Shown here: positions 34,025 through 44,218 of the stretch, in pieces
How positions within the stretch are numbered: the stretch's first letter is position 1
Layout of the letters: each line of letters begins with the position of its first letter
Source: Flavobacterium sp. CBA20B-1
GTDB taxonomy: Bacteria; Bacteroidota; Bacteroidia; Flavobacteriales; Flavobacteriaceae
Length of the DNA: 64,000 nt
Direction of reading: 5' to 3'
Assembly (NCBI RefSeq): GCF_028473145.1
Contig: NZ_CP092370.1
Coordinates: forward strand, 310,001 to 374,000
Notes under the pieces: generated by a model
The model's database searches: none
Seen by the model: only the letters and a program-made list of their open reading frames with translations
Told to the model about the DNA's origin: nothing
Translations under genes and position numbers: made by a program

Positions 34025-34614
34025 TTTACAACACTTTAGACCTTTTACCTATCAAAACCTTTTACAAAATTCAGGAAACAGGCAATTTAAAACTGCTGAA
34101 CGCCCCAAATCTTGATGAAACAGAATTAAAAGATTTATTTGATAGTCTTTCAGATCAATTCAATAAAATTGACAAAGGTGAGGAGTTTGACCGCGAATTT
34201 TTATTACAAAGAGAAATTTCGCATTTAGAAACAAAAGTGAAAATCATCACTTTAGGAGTTGAGATATTAAGATTTGAATATGATGATGAAGTAAAAGCAT
34301 CAATAGAACAAGAAGCTCATCACAAAATACGGACAAACAGAACCGAATATTACTACAAGGACTTAGAACGTATTGAAAAGAAAATAAGTCTTATCAATAC
34401 AAAGATTCAGCGATTAAAAGAACAACAAAAAACAACTCAAAAGAGCAATGACAATTCTTCGATTGACGATATGCTGGCTTCTATATGCAGCATATTAGGT
34501 GTTTCTTTTGATTTCAACACCATACCATGCACAACCTATTTAGCCTATAAAAAACAAACCCAATCCAAGATTAAAGCGCAAGATGAACAAATTCAAAAAC
34601 TAAACATTCGATAG
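34021..34614 (+). CDS. probable tail assembly chaperone-region protein
   Basis: A 197-residue charged helical protein directly upstream of the tape measure gene, with a coiled-coil middle (LERIEKKISLINTKIQRLKEQ). Position suggests a tape-measure chaperone. Sequence gives no firm family. Confidence 0.5.
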   Translation: MIYNTLDLLPIKTFYKIQETGNLKLLNAPNLDETELKDLFDSLSDQFNKIDKGEEFDREFLLQREISHLETKVKIITLGVEILRFEYDDEVKASIEQEAHHKIRTNRTEYYYKDLERIEKKISLINTKIQRLKEQQKTTQKSNDNSSIDDMLASICSILGVSFDFNTIPCTTYLAYKKQTQSKIKAQDEQIQKLNIR

Positions 34615-34616
34615 TT

Positions 34617-37600
34617 ATGGCATCAGGAGACGGTATTATCACGCGAAAAGAAATCATCACCGATGAAGCTTTGTATTTTGGTAAAGAATACAGCAAGAGC
34701 GTTGAAGAAGCTATTGCTTCCAATAAAATATTAATAGATCAGTTTAAAATATTATTCAAAGTATCGGGCGAATACCGAAAAGCGCAAGATAACTTTGATT
34801 TTCGTAAAGCTGCCAAAGAAGAAAGTGCGGCTCACCAACAGATTTTAAATGAACTAAGGCAAATGGCTACTCTCGAAAAAGAGTTGGAGCGAATTAAACG
34901 CGAAAAACTAAAAACCGAAAGGGAAATGCTAAAGGTTGCGCAAGAAAGTTTGAACGTGTCGATTAAAAAGGCACAAATGGAAGCAGCTGCCGAAAAGGAA
35001 ATCGAAAAAATAAAACAAGAGCGCGCTAAAACCGAAAAAGAACTTTTAAAAGTACAGCAGGAAAACGAAAAGTTAAGTAGGCAAATTGCCCAAAACGAAC
35101 AAACCAACGCAAAAGAAGTTGAGCGCGTAAAACAAGAGTTGATTAAAACCCAACGAGAAGAATCTCGTTTAAAAAGAGAGTTAATCAATCTTGAAAATGC
35201 AGAAAACAACCAAAAGAAAAAAAACAAGGTTGTTACCATGGAAGAACGCGTTCAGCAACAATTGGCAAACAAAGCCGATAAAGAAGCGGTGCTTGCTAAA
35301 ATGGGGCTTATTGGCCCATATCAAAAACTAAATAGGCAAAGAACCGAAGCCAAAAAGAAATTACTTGATTTAATTGCAGCAGGTAACGCTTCTAATAAAC
35401 AATTACGCCAAGCACAAAGGGAATTTGATGTTCTTGATAAAAAAATTAGGAGAGCAGATCAAGCCGCAGGCGATTTTACTAAAAATGTAGGAAATTATAA
35501 ATCGGCTTTTGCCGGTGTATCTAATATTTTAGGAGCATTTGGGATTGTTGGGGGTTTGACTGGTTTGGTAGCATTGGGTAAATCGATTTATGAAACTACA
35601 AAATTAATTCAAGGCCAAGAAATTGCTTTAAAAATGCTTTCTGAAACGGAAGAAACATACGCAAAGAATAAAGAATTTTTGGTACGCATTTCAGAGCAAT
35701 ATGGATTAGAATTGATTACAACAACCAATGCCTATAAAAATTATTACGCATCAGCAAAAACAGCTATTCAGGAAGGTAGATTATCATTTGAAGAAATGCA
35801 AACCATTTTTGAAAAGATTTCTAAATCTTCATCGATGCTTGGTTTATCAGTTGACCAACAAGAAGGTGCGTTTTTGGCAATTTCGCAAATGATGTCTAAA
35901 GGAACTGTTCAGTCCGAAGAGTTACGCGGACAATTAGGTGAACGTTTACCCGGTGCATTTGAAGTTATGGCAAAAGCTTTGAATGTAACAACTATGGAAT
36001 TAGGCGAAATGCTTAAAAAAGGTGAGGTAATGGCAGCGGACGTATTGCCACGATTTGCGGTTGCATATGAAAAGGCTATTGGAGCCAATCAAGTTGAACG
36101 AGTAGAAACATTAGCAGCTGCACAAAACAGAGCTTCAAATAAATGGACGGAATTTGTTGAGAATTTGAATAATGGTAAGGGAACTATAACTGAAGTTGGA
36201 ATAGGATTTTTTGAAATGACTTCAAAGATTTTAGATTTAATTGGAGCAAAAGAACAACTTTCTAAAACTATTCAAAATGAACAGTTAGAATTGAATATGC
36301 TTATTGGCAGAATAACATCAGCTAATGTTTCAAACGCAGAAAGACTTTCATTGATTGAAAAATTGAAAAAAAACTATCCTGATTTTATTTCTTTTATCCA
36401 AGATGAAGATTATTCCAATAAAAATTTAATTGAAACTTTAAACCAAGTAAATGATAATTATAAAGAAAGAATAAGATTACAAATAATAGCAGAAGAAAAA
36501 CAAGATAGGTTAAAAGGTATTGAAGCAGCAACAAGATCTGTTATTGTAGCAGAAGATAATCTTTTTGAGAAGCTCGTTGAGCTAAATTTAAAATATAATT
36601 TAGGCTTAAATGTAACAAGAGATAACCTAAACGAAACCGCAAAAAAAATGCGTGAATTAGGTAAAGAAAATAAGGCGTTACAATTTGATTCAAGAGGTGT
36701 AAATAGGTTTGAGAAAGATATTTTAAGGCTTACAGAAAACTTAAACCACTTAAAAAATCTTTATGATAAATTTAACGAAGAAAATCCTATAACTTTTACT
36801 GCATTAGAAAAAATACCTGAATCAAGAAGACAGTATTTAGAGGATGAGTGGGATAAAGAGCAAGCAGAAAAGCGTGCAGCAGAAAAAAAGAAACTGGAGG
36901 AAGCACAAGCTAAAGAAACCGAAGAACAAAAAAAGAAAAGAGAAGCAGCAGAGCGAAAAGCAAGAGCCGCTAGGGAAAAGGCGCAACGAGAAGCAGAAAA
37001 AGCGGAACAAGACCGTTTGAAGAAGCAAAAAGAATTATACGAAGCTGAAATCGATTTGGCGATTTGGCGTACTGAAAGCAAAGCAGAAATTTTGAAAGAC
37101 GAATCAATCAACGAAAAGAATACCCAAGAAGAAAGATACAATGCTTTAATGGAATCCCAGCAGTTAGAAGAAAGTGCTTTGCGATTGAATCTTGAAAAAA
37201 AATTAACCCTTTCGCGTGCTTTTCAAAAACGTACTGATGAATTTACCAAACAAGAAATACAAGATTTAATTGATCGCAAAGAGATTAAAAATCAATTATC
37301 AAACGAGGAACTTCTAATTCTTGAAAAGTTTTATGCAGCGCAGGAAAAATTGCGTAAGGATAATGAGAAGGATTTAAAAGATAGTGTTGAATTTGAAGCA
37401 AACCTTTTAAAGAAACAAGCGCAGGAAAAAGTAAAAAAAATCACTTCACAAAATAATAAAGATGAAGCTGGTGAAATAAATGCACTTTCGATAGGTAGCA
37501 ATCTTACTGATGTTGAAAATTACGAGAAATCAGTTTACAAAATAAAAAGAAAGTATTTGCTTAAAAACCTTGAAGATGAGTTAGCGGTTTATAATACAAT

Positions 37601-38543
37601 TGTTGAAAGCGAAAAGAAAAAAGGTAAAGTAAATCAAGACATACTTGATAAGCAGTTAGAATTAGAAAATCAAGTCCGTGAATTTAAAAATGAATCACAT
37701 GTTGAATCATTAGAGCAAACTGAAGAGATAGCGCAACGTTACAAAAAATTAGCAGAAGACATAAAAATAGCTTTAATAGACTTGACAAATGCTATTTTTG
37801 ACAACCGTATTCAACGCATCGATGAGGATATTGAACGTACTGATGATAAATATGAACGAGAATATGAACTTGCAGAAGGTAACGAACAGGAGCAGGAGCG
37901 CATTAGAATCCGCCAAGAAAAAGAAAGGGAAAAATTAGAAGCCAAGAAGCGAAAAGAGCAACATAAACAAGCTGTTTTTAATAAAACAATGGCTATTGCG
38001 GATATTGGTATAAGCACTGCAAAAGCAATAATGAGTATTTGGGCTGAAGTTCCTAAAGCTGATTTTGGTATTACTGCAACAAAATTATCAATAATGGCTG
38101 GAATTTTAGGCGCTATACAAACCGCTGCTGTTTTAGCTACTCCAATACCAAAATATAAAATGGGGCGTGAAGATGGCCCGGAAGAAATAGCGATTGTTGG
38201 TGATGGTGGTGTGCATGAGGTTATTGAGCATAAAGACGGTTCTGCTGAAATTACACCAAGAAGAGATACTCTCGTTAAGCTATTAGAAGGCGATAAAGTA
38301 CACAGCTCTATTGAAAAATACCGCCAATCTCGAAGAAATCAATTTAAAAATGATTTGGTAAAAGATCATCTTAAAATGCAGGCATTTATTAACAATCAGC
38401 CGATTTTAGATAATTCAACAATAGAAAGAAAACTCGATGAACTTATTAAGATTACGAAATCCAAAAATATGTCTGTAACGGTCAACACACCAAAGATTGA
38501 TTTAGCACACGCAGCATGGAGAGCAAAACAATTGGGATATTAA
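34617..38543 (+). CDS. tail tape measure protein
   Basis: A 1,308-residue protein, by far the largest in the phage. Residues 60-270 form a long charged coiled coil. Residues 290-490 hold the conserved tape-measure domain (GAFGIVGGLTGLVALGKSIY, MLGLSVDQQEGAFLAISQMM, ELRGQLGERLPGAFEVMAKA). Two further Lys/Glu-rich coiled coils lie around 740-810 and 1070-1120. A hydrophobic segment (KTMAIADIGISTAKAIMSIW) near 1130 could pass the host membrane. It sets tail length and marks the phage as a siphovirus with a long tail. Confidence 0.93.
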   Translation: MASGDGIITRKEIITDEALYFGKEYSKSVEEAIASNKILIDQFKILFKVSGEYRKAQDNFDFRKAAKEESAAHQQILNELRQMATLEKELERIKREKLKTEREMLKVAQESLNVSIKKAQMEAAAEKEIEKIKQERAKTEKELLKVQQENEKLSRQIAQNEQTNAKEVERVKQELIKTQREESRLKRELINLENAENNQKKKNKVVTMEERVQQQLANKADKEAVLAKMGLIGPYQKLNRQRTEAKKKLLDLIAAGNASNKQLRQAQREFDVLDKKIRRADQAAGDFTKNVGNYKSAFAGVSNILGAFGIVGGLTGLVALGKSIYETTKLIQGQEIALKMLSETEETYAKNKEFLVRISEQYGLELITTTNAYKNYYASAKTAIQEGRLSFEEMQTIFEKISKSSSMLGLSVDQQEGAFLAISQMMSKGTVQSEELRGQLGERLPGAFEVMAKALNVTTMELGEMLKKGEVMAADVLPRFAVAYEKAIGANQVERVETLAAAQNRASNKWTEFVENLNNGKGTITEVGIGFFEMTSKILDLIGAKEQLSKTIQNEQLELNMLIGRITSANVSNAERLSLIEKLKKNYPDFISFIQDEDYSNKNLIETLNQVNDNYKERIRLQIIAEEKQDRLKGIEAATRSVIVAEDNLFEKLVELNLKYNLGLNVTRDNLNETAKKMRELGKENKALQFDSRGVNRFEKDILRLTENLNHLKNLYDKFNEENPITFTALEKIPESRRQYLEDEWDKEQAEKRAAEKKKLEEAQAKETEEQKKKREAAERKARAAREKAQREAEKAEQDRLKKQKELYEAEIDLAIWRTESKAEILKDESINEKNTQEERYNALMESQQLEESALRLNLEKKLTLSRAFQKRTDEFTKQEIQDLIDRKEIKNQLSNEELLILEKFYAAQEKLRKDNEKDLKDSVEFEANLLKKQAQEKVKKITSQNNKDEAGEINALSIGSNLTDVENYEKSVYKIKRKYLLKNLEDELAVYNTIVESEKKKGKVNQDILDKQLELENQVREFKNESHVESLEQTEEIAQRYKKLAEDIKIALIDLTNAIFDNRIQRIDEDIERTDDKYEREYELAEGNEQEQERIRIRQEKEREKLEAKKRKEQHKQAVFNKTMAIADIGISTAKAIMSIWAEVPKADFGITATKLSIMAGILGAIQTAAVLATPIPKYKMGREDGPEEIAIVGDGGVHEVIEHKDGSAEITPRRDTLVKLLEGDKVHSSIEKYRQSRRNQFKNDLVKDHLKMQAFINNQPILDNSTIERKLDELIKITKSKNMSVTVNTPKIDLAHAAWRAKQLGY

Positions 38544-38546
38544 ATT

Positions 38547-38573
38547 ACAAAGGCAGTTAAAAGCTGCCTTTGT
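38547..38573. terminator. bidirectional terminator between tape measure and moron genes
   Basis: A 10-bp stem ACAAAGGCAG/CTGCCTTTGT with loop TTAAAAG. The leftward gene's stop codon lies in the loop. It ends late unit 2 and the leftward moron operon. Confidence 0.85.
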
Positions 38574-39573
38574 TTATAAAATAAAAAACTAAACCAAATA
38601 TTATTACAGATATAATAAATCCAAAAACAGTTTTTAATCTATCTGGCTTATATTCTTTTGAAAATACACTATGAAACAATGTAGTGGAGAATAAACTAAT
38701 TAATAATAGTATAATAATATTTAAAATTAATTTGAAAAAGCCTCCTTCTAAATAAAATGGAATAATAAAACTTATTATTATTTCGGTAAGTAACAGAATG
38801 GCTAAAAACGAATTTATATCAAAACTCCTTCTCCTTTTAACAACTTTTTCTTCAATATATCTAGTGTTTAAATTAATAATTTTGTTGCCGTTGATTTTAA
38901 AATAGTGTCCAGGAACTGTTACGAATTTTTTTTGATTATTTGAAAAACGATTTACGTCAGTTAAAATAAGAGTATCTATATCGTTACTATCTTTCTTTAA
39001 TGTATGATTTACATAGTATCCAGAATATAATCTGCTATCATTGGGAGTTTCAATTAACGCATCTATAATCGTTGAATTAATTTTTACGTTTTTAATTTTT
39101 TTTCTAAAACGATCATTGTTAGGTATATTACCTCTAAAATAATAATACCAATAATCATTTGATCTAAAATAAGATATATATAAATCCAAGTTAAAAAAAC
39201 AAATCAACTTATTAAAAAGTAAGCCTATAAAAAATGGGAAAACGGAACTGAATAGTAAATATTTTAAAACGAAAACTAATGTTTTTCTATCAAAATCAAT
39301 ATTATTATAATTCGATAAAAAATCTTCTTGCAAGGGTGTTGTGTAGGTTTTAAAACTTATTTTAGAATCGAAAAAATAATTATTTAGTAAAATAATGCAT
39401 ATCTGAAATAGTATTGATATAAAAATTGTCGAAACTAATCTATCTTGAAAAGAACCTCTATTTAATAAACTTTCAAATCTTTGTGTATAATAACCTCCTT
39501 TAAAAGATATTCCTGGTATAACCAGGAATAAAATAAGTGCAATTGCGCTTGTGGCTAATTTTAAATCTTCCAT
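38557..39573 (-). CDS. moron-encoded multi-pass membrane protein, function unknown
   Basis: A 338-residue protein on the strand opposite to all surrounding late genes. About five hydrophobic segments: N-terminal LATSAIALILFLVIPGISF, then LVSTIFISILFQICIILLNN, LKYLLFSSVFPFFIGLLF, and two C-terminal ones flanking ILLLTEIIISFIIPFYL. A soluble middle of about 130 residues contains SNDYWYYYFRGNIP. The layout recalls uncharacterised DUF6338-like membrane proteins, but the match is uncertain. Reverse orientation and its own promoter suggest expression in the lysogen, for example in superinfection exclusion or host alteration (inference). Confidence 0.8.
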   Translation of the reverse strand: MEDLKLATSAIALILFLVIPGISFKGGYYTQRFESLLNRGSFQDRLVSTIFISILFQICIILLNNYFFDSKISFKTYTTPLQEDFLSNYNNIDFDRKTLVFVLKYLLFSSVFPFFIGLLFNKLICFFNLDLYISYFRSNDYWYYYFRGNIPNNDRFRKKIKNVKINSTIIDALIETPNDSRLYSGYYVNHTLKKDSNDIDTLILTDVNRFSNNQKKFVTVPGHYFKINGNKIINLNTRYIEEKVVKRRRSFDINSFLAILLLTEIIISFIIPFYLEGGFFKLILNIIILLLISLFSTTLFHSVFSKEYKPDRLKTVFGFIISVIIFGLVFYFINKGSF

Positions 39574-39578
39574 TGGTA

Positions 39579-39815
39579 TTACTTAAGAGATTTTAAAACT
39601 AAAGTATCACCATTTTTTAAGTTTATTTTAACACGATTTACATTTCCGTCTCTAATATCGCTTAAGGCTTTCTTGTATTCATTCTCTACTTCAGATATCC
39701 TGTTATCAAGACTAATTTCTTTTAATGATTTATCTTTAAAAATCCAGTCAAGAATAGGGGAAATAGCTGAAAATACTGATAGAAAACTTGTTGTTATAAT
39801 ACTGATAAATTTCAT
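39579..39815 (-). CDS. small moron protein with N-terminal membrane segment
   Basis: A 78-residue protein: MKFISIITTSFLSVFSAISP forms a signal or membrane anchor, then a charged part (EISLDNRISEVENEYKKALS). It ends with RVKINLKNGDTLVLKSLK. It lies five bases upstream of the membrane protein gene in the same leftward operon and is probably its partner. Confidence 0.7.
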   Translation of the reverse strand: MKFISIITTSFLSVFSAISPILDWIFKDKSLKEISLDNRISEVENEYKKALSDIRDGNVNRVKINLKNGDTLVLKSLK

Positions 39816-39851
39816 AATTGTATTATATAAATATTGAACAAAATATTATTA

Positions 39852-39859
39852 CAAAATTA
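39852..39859 (-). promoter_or_regulatory. moron operon promoter, -7 element
   Basis: The minus strand reads TAATTTTG (TAnnTTTG), with a TTTG about 22 bases upstream, 37 bases before the ATG at 39815. It is host-type, unlike the late promoters. Confidence 0.6.
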
Positions 39860-39904
39860 GAAAATAGTTTAATATAAATTACAAATAATAAAAAAATATT
39901 TCGT

Positions 39905-39963
39905 TGTCAATAACTCCTTTACAAATTCTACCCATTTAATTTTCACATCTTTTAAATTAGATA
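39905..39963 (+). promoter_or_regulatory. putative phage late promoter P3 (distal-tail unit)
   Basis: TGTCAATAACTC at 39905 and TTAGATA at 39957, again 52 bp apart, 16 bases before ATG 39980. The downstream box is in an inverted repeat, TTAAATTAGAT/ATCTAATTTAA (39952-39976). Confidence 0.66.
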
Positions 39964-39979
39964 TTCATCTAATTTAATT

Positions 39980-42229
39980 ATGGCAACTAACATATTTACA
40001 GAATATTCAGACCGTGTCCGCTACTTTCTAAGTAGTAAAAGTTTTGGTACTATTCAAATACCAGAGCCAATTGGTTGGGATGAAGATGAAAAAGAATTTG
40101 GCAGAAACAAAGAAGAGCATGGTATTTTCACGACCCTTTCAAATGCGCTGAGATTTACAAAATTAAGCAAAGACTTTATCGAATTAGTGTCTGAAACAGA
40201 TGGTATTAATGCCGAAATTAGGTTAACAAAAGAAAGCAAGAATGACCAAACAGATGTTTGGGAAACAGCTTACACAGGTTATTTAGATTTGTCTACCGAA
40301 GAAACCGAAAACAATCAATTAAGTTTAAAATTCAATTCAGGTGGTTTAGAATCTATTTTAAAAAACAGAGAGGGTGAAGATGTAGAAATAGACCGAAAAG
40401 ACACGATAGATGGCAAAGTGATTGATACGCTAAAAACCGTAAACGTTGAATTGAATGGACGTAGGATATTTCTAGAGTCAACGTGGAAAGCTGCGCCTAT
40501 GACGTATCAAAAAGAATTGCTTATTAAGAGTACAGCCGGAGAAAAAAGATATTTATCTAATACTTTACCATTTGATATTGATAAAAAGTCACACGAACAA
40601 GCAAACCCAACTTTTGACGGTTCAGATGGGAATGAGCACATTGGGCAATCAACAATGATGCTTTTATCAAACATTGATAGAACTAGAAAGTTTAAAGTAA
40701 AAGTTAGCGATTTAAAAGTTTTGCTCTTCACAAACCAATCATGGGAAGTAGATAACGGTTATGCTTCTATTTCTTTGGTAGTGTATGCAAATGGTTCTAA
40801 TTTCGACAGAACTGGAAACGTTAATGATATTTGGAGGTTTGATTTTTCTGGAAAGGATCCAATATACTCTGGAAATGTATTTATTGATGAGCAAACGTTC
40901 GATATCACACTAAATCAAGGTGAAAGTCTAGGTTTAGAGGTGATGATATATTCAGATTTCAAATCTGATATATTGGGTGGTTGGGGTAGAACATATAAAC
41001 GTAATTTGTTTTACACATTAAAATCAGGCACTATCAAAATCCAAGAAGATTCTGAATTTAAAAAAACGGCATGTAAGGCCGTAAAACCTTTTGAATTAGC
41101 AAATAGACTTGTTGAAATTATAACTGGCAGGAAAAACGCTGTAAAATCAGAGATTCTTCAATCAGGAAAATGGAAAAATCTTCTGATAACACATGGTTTT
41201 TGGATTCGTGGATTTAGTAGAGATGTTGATGCAAGTCTTCCAGAAGAAGATCGTAAATTCAAACCATTAACTACAAATTTCAGAGATTTTACACAGTCTT
41301 TAATGGCTGTGGCAAATATTGGCGTAGGTATTGAAAAAATAGGAGCAAGGGAGTATGTAGTTATAGAGGATTTAAAATATTTCTACAATAGAAACACAAC
41401 TATAAAACTACCAAACAAAATCACCAAAATAAAACGTTCAACAGATCCAACTAGTTTTTACAAAAGTATTGAAATTGGTTTTGAAAAAGGAGGGGAGTAT
41501 GAAGAGGCCATGGGATTGGATGAATACAACATTCGCAATTCCTATACAACTTGCATTCACCGCGTGGAAAATAAATACACCAAGCTTTCAAAGTATCGGG
41601 CAGATACTTACGGAATGGAGTTTGCAAGACGAAAACCATATTTTGACTATCCTACCGAAGATACCAGTTACGATCAAGATATTTTCTTCATAGATTGTAA
41701 AGATGAGCCGAAAACAGTAACATTTCCAACATGGCCATTTAGGGGAGCGACCAAAACCCTTGAAAGCTATATACCGCGTTTATGGAATGATGATTTTAAC
41801 CAAATGCCAACAGGTGTATTTTCGCCTGAAACAGCATTTAATTTACGCATCACGCCTTTTAATTCCATGTTAAGGCACGGATGGAACATTTCAGCAGGAT
41901 TGACAAAATATAGTTTTGAAAAAATAAAATATTCAAGCTCAAAAGGAAATAGCAGTTTGGTTACTTTATATGCCGAAAATGGGGAGATAGAGAATGTAAA
42001 ACTTGAAAAACCTAGGTATTATCCGCGAATTATTGAATTTGAACACATCTGTAATGATGAGATAATGAAAATGGTTGAGGGTAGAAGCAATATCCTTGGC
42101 AAGGAAATTAGAAATTGCTATGGCCTTGTGGAATTTATCAATGAGAATGGAGAGATAGAAAAAGGTTATTTATTGGCATTAAAACCAAATGGAGCTGGAA
42201 ATTTTAAACTGTTACAATATCAAAAATAA
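39980..42229 (+). CDS. distal tail / baseplate hub protein
   Basis: A 749-residue beta-rich protein that opens the unit after the tape measure, the usual site of distal tail and tail-tip (Tal-like) proteins. It contains repeated beta segments (FRFTKLSKDFIELVSE-like start, FELANRLVEIITGRKNAV, SFYKSIEIGFEKGGEYEEA, FHICNDEIMKM near the end). No enzymatic motif was seen. The stop overlaps the next ATG. Confidence 0.65.
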   Translation: MATNIFTEYSDRVRYFLSSKSFGTIQIPEPIGWDEDEKEFGRNKEEHGIFTTLSNALRFTKLSKDFIELVSETDGINAEIRLTKESKNDQTDVWETAYTGYLDLSTEETENNQLSLKFNSGGLESILKNREGEDVEIDRKDTIDGKVIDTLKTVNVELNGRRIFLESTWKAAPMTYQKELLIKSTAGEKRYLSNTLPFDIDKKSHEQANPTFDGSDGNEHIGQSTMMLLSNIDRTRKFKVKVSDLKVLLFTNQSWEVDNGYASISLVVYANGSNFDRTGNVNDIWRFDFSGKDPIYSGNVFIDEQTFDITLNQGESLGLEVMIYSDFKSDILGGWGRTYKRNLFYTLKSGTIKIQEDSEFKKTACKAVKPFELANRLVEIITGRKNAVKSEILQSGKWKNLLITHGFWIRGFSRDVDASLPEEDRKFKPLTTNFRDFTQSLMAVANIGVGIEKIGAREYVVIEDLKYFYNRNTTIKLPNKITKIKRSTDPTSFYKSIEIGFEKGGEYEEAMGLDEYNIRNSYTTCIHRVENKYTKLSKYRADTYGMEFARRKPYFDYPTEDTSYDQDIFFIDCKDEPKTVTFPTWPFRGATKTLESYIPRLWNDDFNQMPTGVFSPETAFNLRITPFNSMLRHGWNISAGLTKYSFEKIKYSSSKGNSSLVTLYAENGEIENVKLEKPRYYPRIIEFEHICNDEIMKMVEGRSNILGKEIRNCYGLVEFINENGEIEKGYLLALKPNGAGNFKLLQYQK

Positions 42230-44214
42230 TGGAAGATAATTTTTTAGAAATAGGCATTAGTTTATCGGAAAATGTTTCTTTAGAGAATAATTTTGCTATT
42301 TACTTAAAAGACAATATAGGCGCTAATTACAATGTGATAGGTACTTTCACAAATCAAAGAACTGGTCGTTATCAAATTGAACTAGGGCAAACAAAACAAC
42401 AAACTATTCAAAATTTAAACAATGCATTCAAAGCTGATTATGGTAATGAATTCAATATATCATTTGATGGTTCGTTGGTTTCTATGAAATCAAAATTACC
42501 TGGTTGGGAATTTGTTGATAGTATCAAAATACCGATAGGACTTCCATTAGATTTAAACCCTCAATTAATTCCTGTTTCTGGGTTTAATATTAGTTCCGTT
42601 GAATTTTATACCGCGGAAAATTCACCTTGCAGTAAAGTTATGGTAAAAGTTACTGCAAATCAGCCAATAGCTCAAGCAAGTATCAATCACGGAGCATGGA
42701 TACCTATAAATGGTCCGGTTTACGAATTTGAATGGTACAGAGGTTTTGCATTAAATTTAAGATTAACCGATTACATAGGCACTCAAATAAGTAGAAACAT
42801 AACCACACCGCCACTAATTGAAACGGTAAATGATAGTATAAAAGTTGTGGTTAATAAAGGAGATAACAGTTCAACAGCTACTGTAATCCATCCTTACACT
42901 GATATGCTGATTTATGAATTTTCATTGGATAATGAAAATTGGCAAACAAGCAACACTTTTGCAGGTTTATTAGAAGGTGAATATTCTCTGTATGTAAAAG
43001 ATAATTTAGGATGTTCTAAAATTATTCCTTTTTCAATCTTAGGTGAAAACTTTGGTGAGCCGGTTGTTTTTATATCAAAAGAAAATTCCATAAGATTTGT
43101 TGAACCATCAGGTGCATACGAAACAGACGAAAATAGAACTTTCTGCAAGTCTGCTGCTAAATTGAATTACGGTTATATTCAAGAATTTTTAAACACAGAT
43201 ATAATAACTACACAGTTTAGATCAAATTATAATGATGTAAATGTTAGTTTATTCAATAAAACCGATGATAATAATGATTTCGTATTCGTAAGCAAATTAA
43301 CCAACAACATCGGTTTAAAAGCAAAATACAATCAAGTAAAAAAGTATCAAATAAGCCCAACGCAATTTGGTATCTATTTTGAAACCGGCCAAATATTAGA
43401 CTATGATACCAATGCTGTTTTCGATACTTACAACTTAAATGGAAGTTTGCCAATTTGGGCAGTTTTAGGCAATGTAATTGATATAAATGGCACTTTTTAC
43501 GCAGTTGATTCAATAGGATATGATGAAAATGTAAACGCTGAGGTTCTAATTTTCAATGGCACATCATCGCCTAATACGCAAGATGTTATTGTGTCTTGTG
43601 TTTATAATATTCAAGATTACGAGGTTTACGAGTTTACCATAGATATGCAGCATTATTTAGGTAAAGAAATAATGATTGAAATTAGAAACCAAGACCCTAA
43701 TTTTGGTACTCATATTTGGAAATCTGAAACTATTAGTGTAGTTGAAAGTTTAGAAAAGTATTTAGAAATACGTTATTTTAATTCAACAAACACAAATGTC
43801 ATTTATTCATCTGGAATACAACATTTACTACGAATTCCATATAATACGATTAAAGCGGTTGATAGTGATTCCAACGAAAGTTACAAAACAGATACCAACA
43901 CCGAATTACTAAAATCAGACGTTTACGAAATTACAGATTTTGAATTTATTCCACTGCCTTTAGAAATGTATCGAAAAGTAAAATTAGCCTTATCAATGGA
44001 TTCTGTTTTTATAGATGGTGTAGGATATACGAAAAATGCTGAATTTCAAAAAGAAAACCTTGGTTCAACGAATTTATACAAGTTGACAGCTTCAATGATT
44101 AAAAACGGTTTTGTATTCAATAGCAATTCTAATAACAGTCAAATAATTACAGATGTAACTATCAATGTCCCTGGTTTAATTGAAAATACAATTGATGGAT
44201 ATATTGGGTTATAG
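42229..44214 (+). CDS. large tail-tip protein, function unknown
   Basis: A 661-residue protein, coupled to the previous stop by one base. Beta-rich throughout, with Ig-like stretches (YEFSLDNENWQTSNTFAGL, EGEYSLYVKDNLGCSK) like those of adhesive and carbohydrate-contact domains. Location suggests a tail-tip or upper-baseplate structural protein. Confidence 0.6.
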   Translation: MEDNFLEIGISLSENVSLENNFAIYLKDNIGANYNVIGTFTNQRTGRYQIELGQTKQQTIQNLNNAFKADYGNEFNISFDGSLVSMKSKLPGWEFVDSIKIPIGLPLDLNPQLIPVSGFNISSVEFYTAENSPCSKVMVKVTANQPIAQASINHGAWIPINGPVYEFEWYRGFALNLRLTDYIGTQISRNITTPPLIETVNDSIKVVVNKGDNSSTATVIHPYTDMLIYEFSLDNENWQTSNTFAGLLEGEYSLYVKDNLGCSKIIPFSILGENFGEPVVFISKENSIRFVEPSGAYETDENRTFCKSAAKLNYGYIQEFLNTDIITTQFRSNYNDVNVSLFNKTDDNNDFVFVSKLTNNIGLKAKYNQVKKYQISPTQFGIYFETGQILDYDTNAVFDTYNLNGSLPIWAVLGNVIDINGTFYAVDSIGYDENVNAEVLIFNGTSSPNTQDVIVSCVYNIQDYEVYEFTIDMQHYLGKEIMIEIRNQDPNFGTHIWKSETISVVESLEKYLEIRYFNSTNTNVIYSSGIQHLLRIPYNTIKAVDSDSNESYKTDTNTELLKSDVYEITDFEFIPLPLEMYRKVKLALSMDSVFIDGVGYTKNAEFQKENLGSTNLYKLTASMIKNGFVFNSNSNNSQIITDVTINVPGLIENTIDGYIGL

Positions 44215-44218
44215 TCAA

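Noticed and set aside
33156..34614. Possible programmed frameshift between tail assembly chaperones
   Set aside because: The small genes here were checked for an overlap with a slippery heptamer at their junctions; the overlaps are ATGA-type starts and no convincing slippery site was seen.
34832..35239. 135-codon leftward frame opposite the tape measure gene
   Set aside because: It mirrors a Lys/Glu-rich coiled coil; the reverse strand of such codons rarely has stops. Ser/Phe/Cys-rich composition without motifs.
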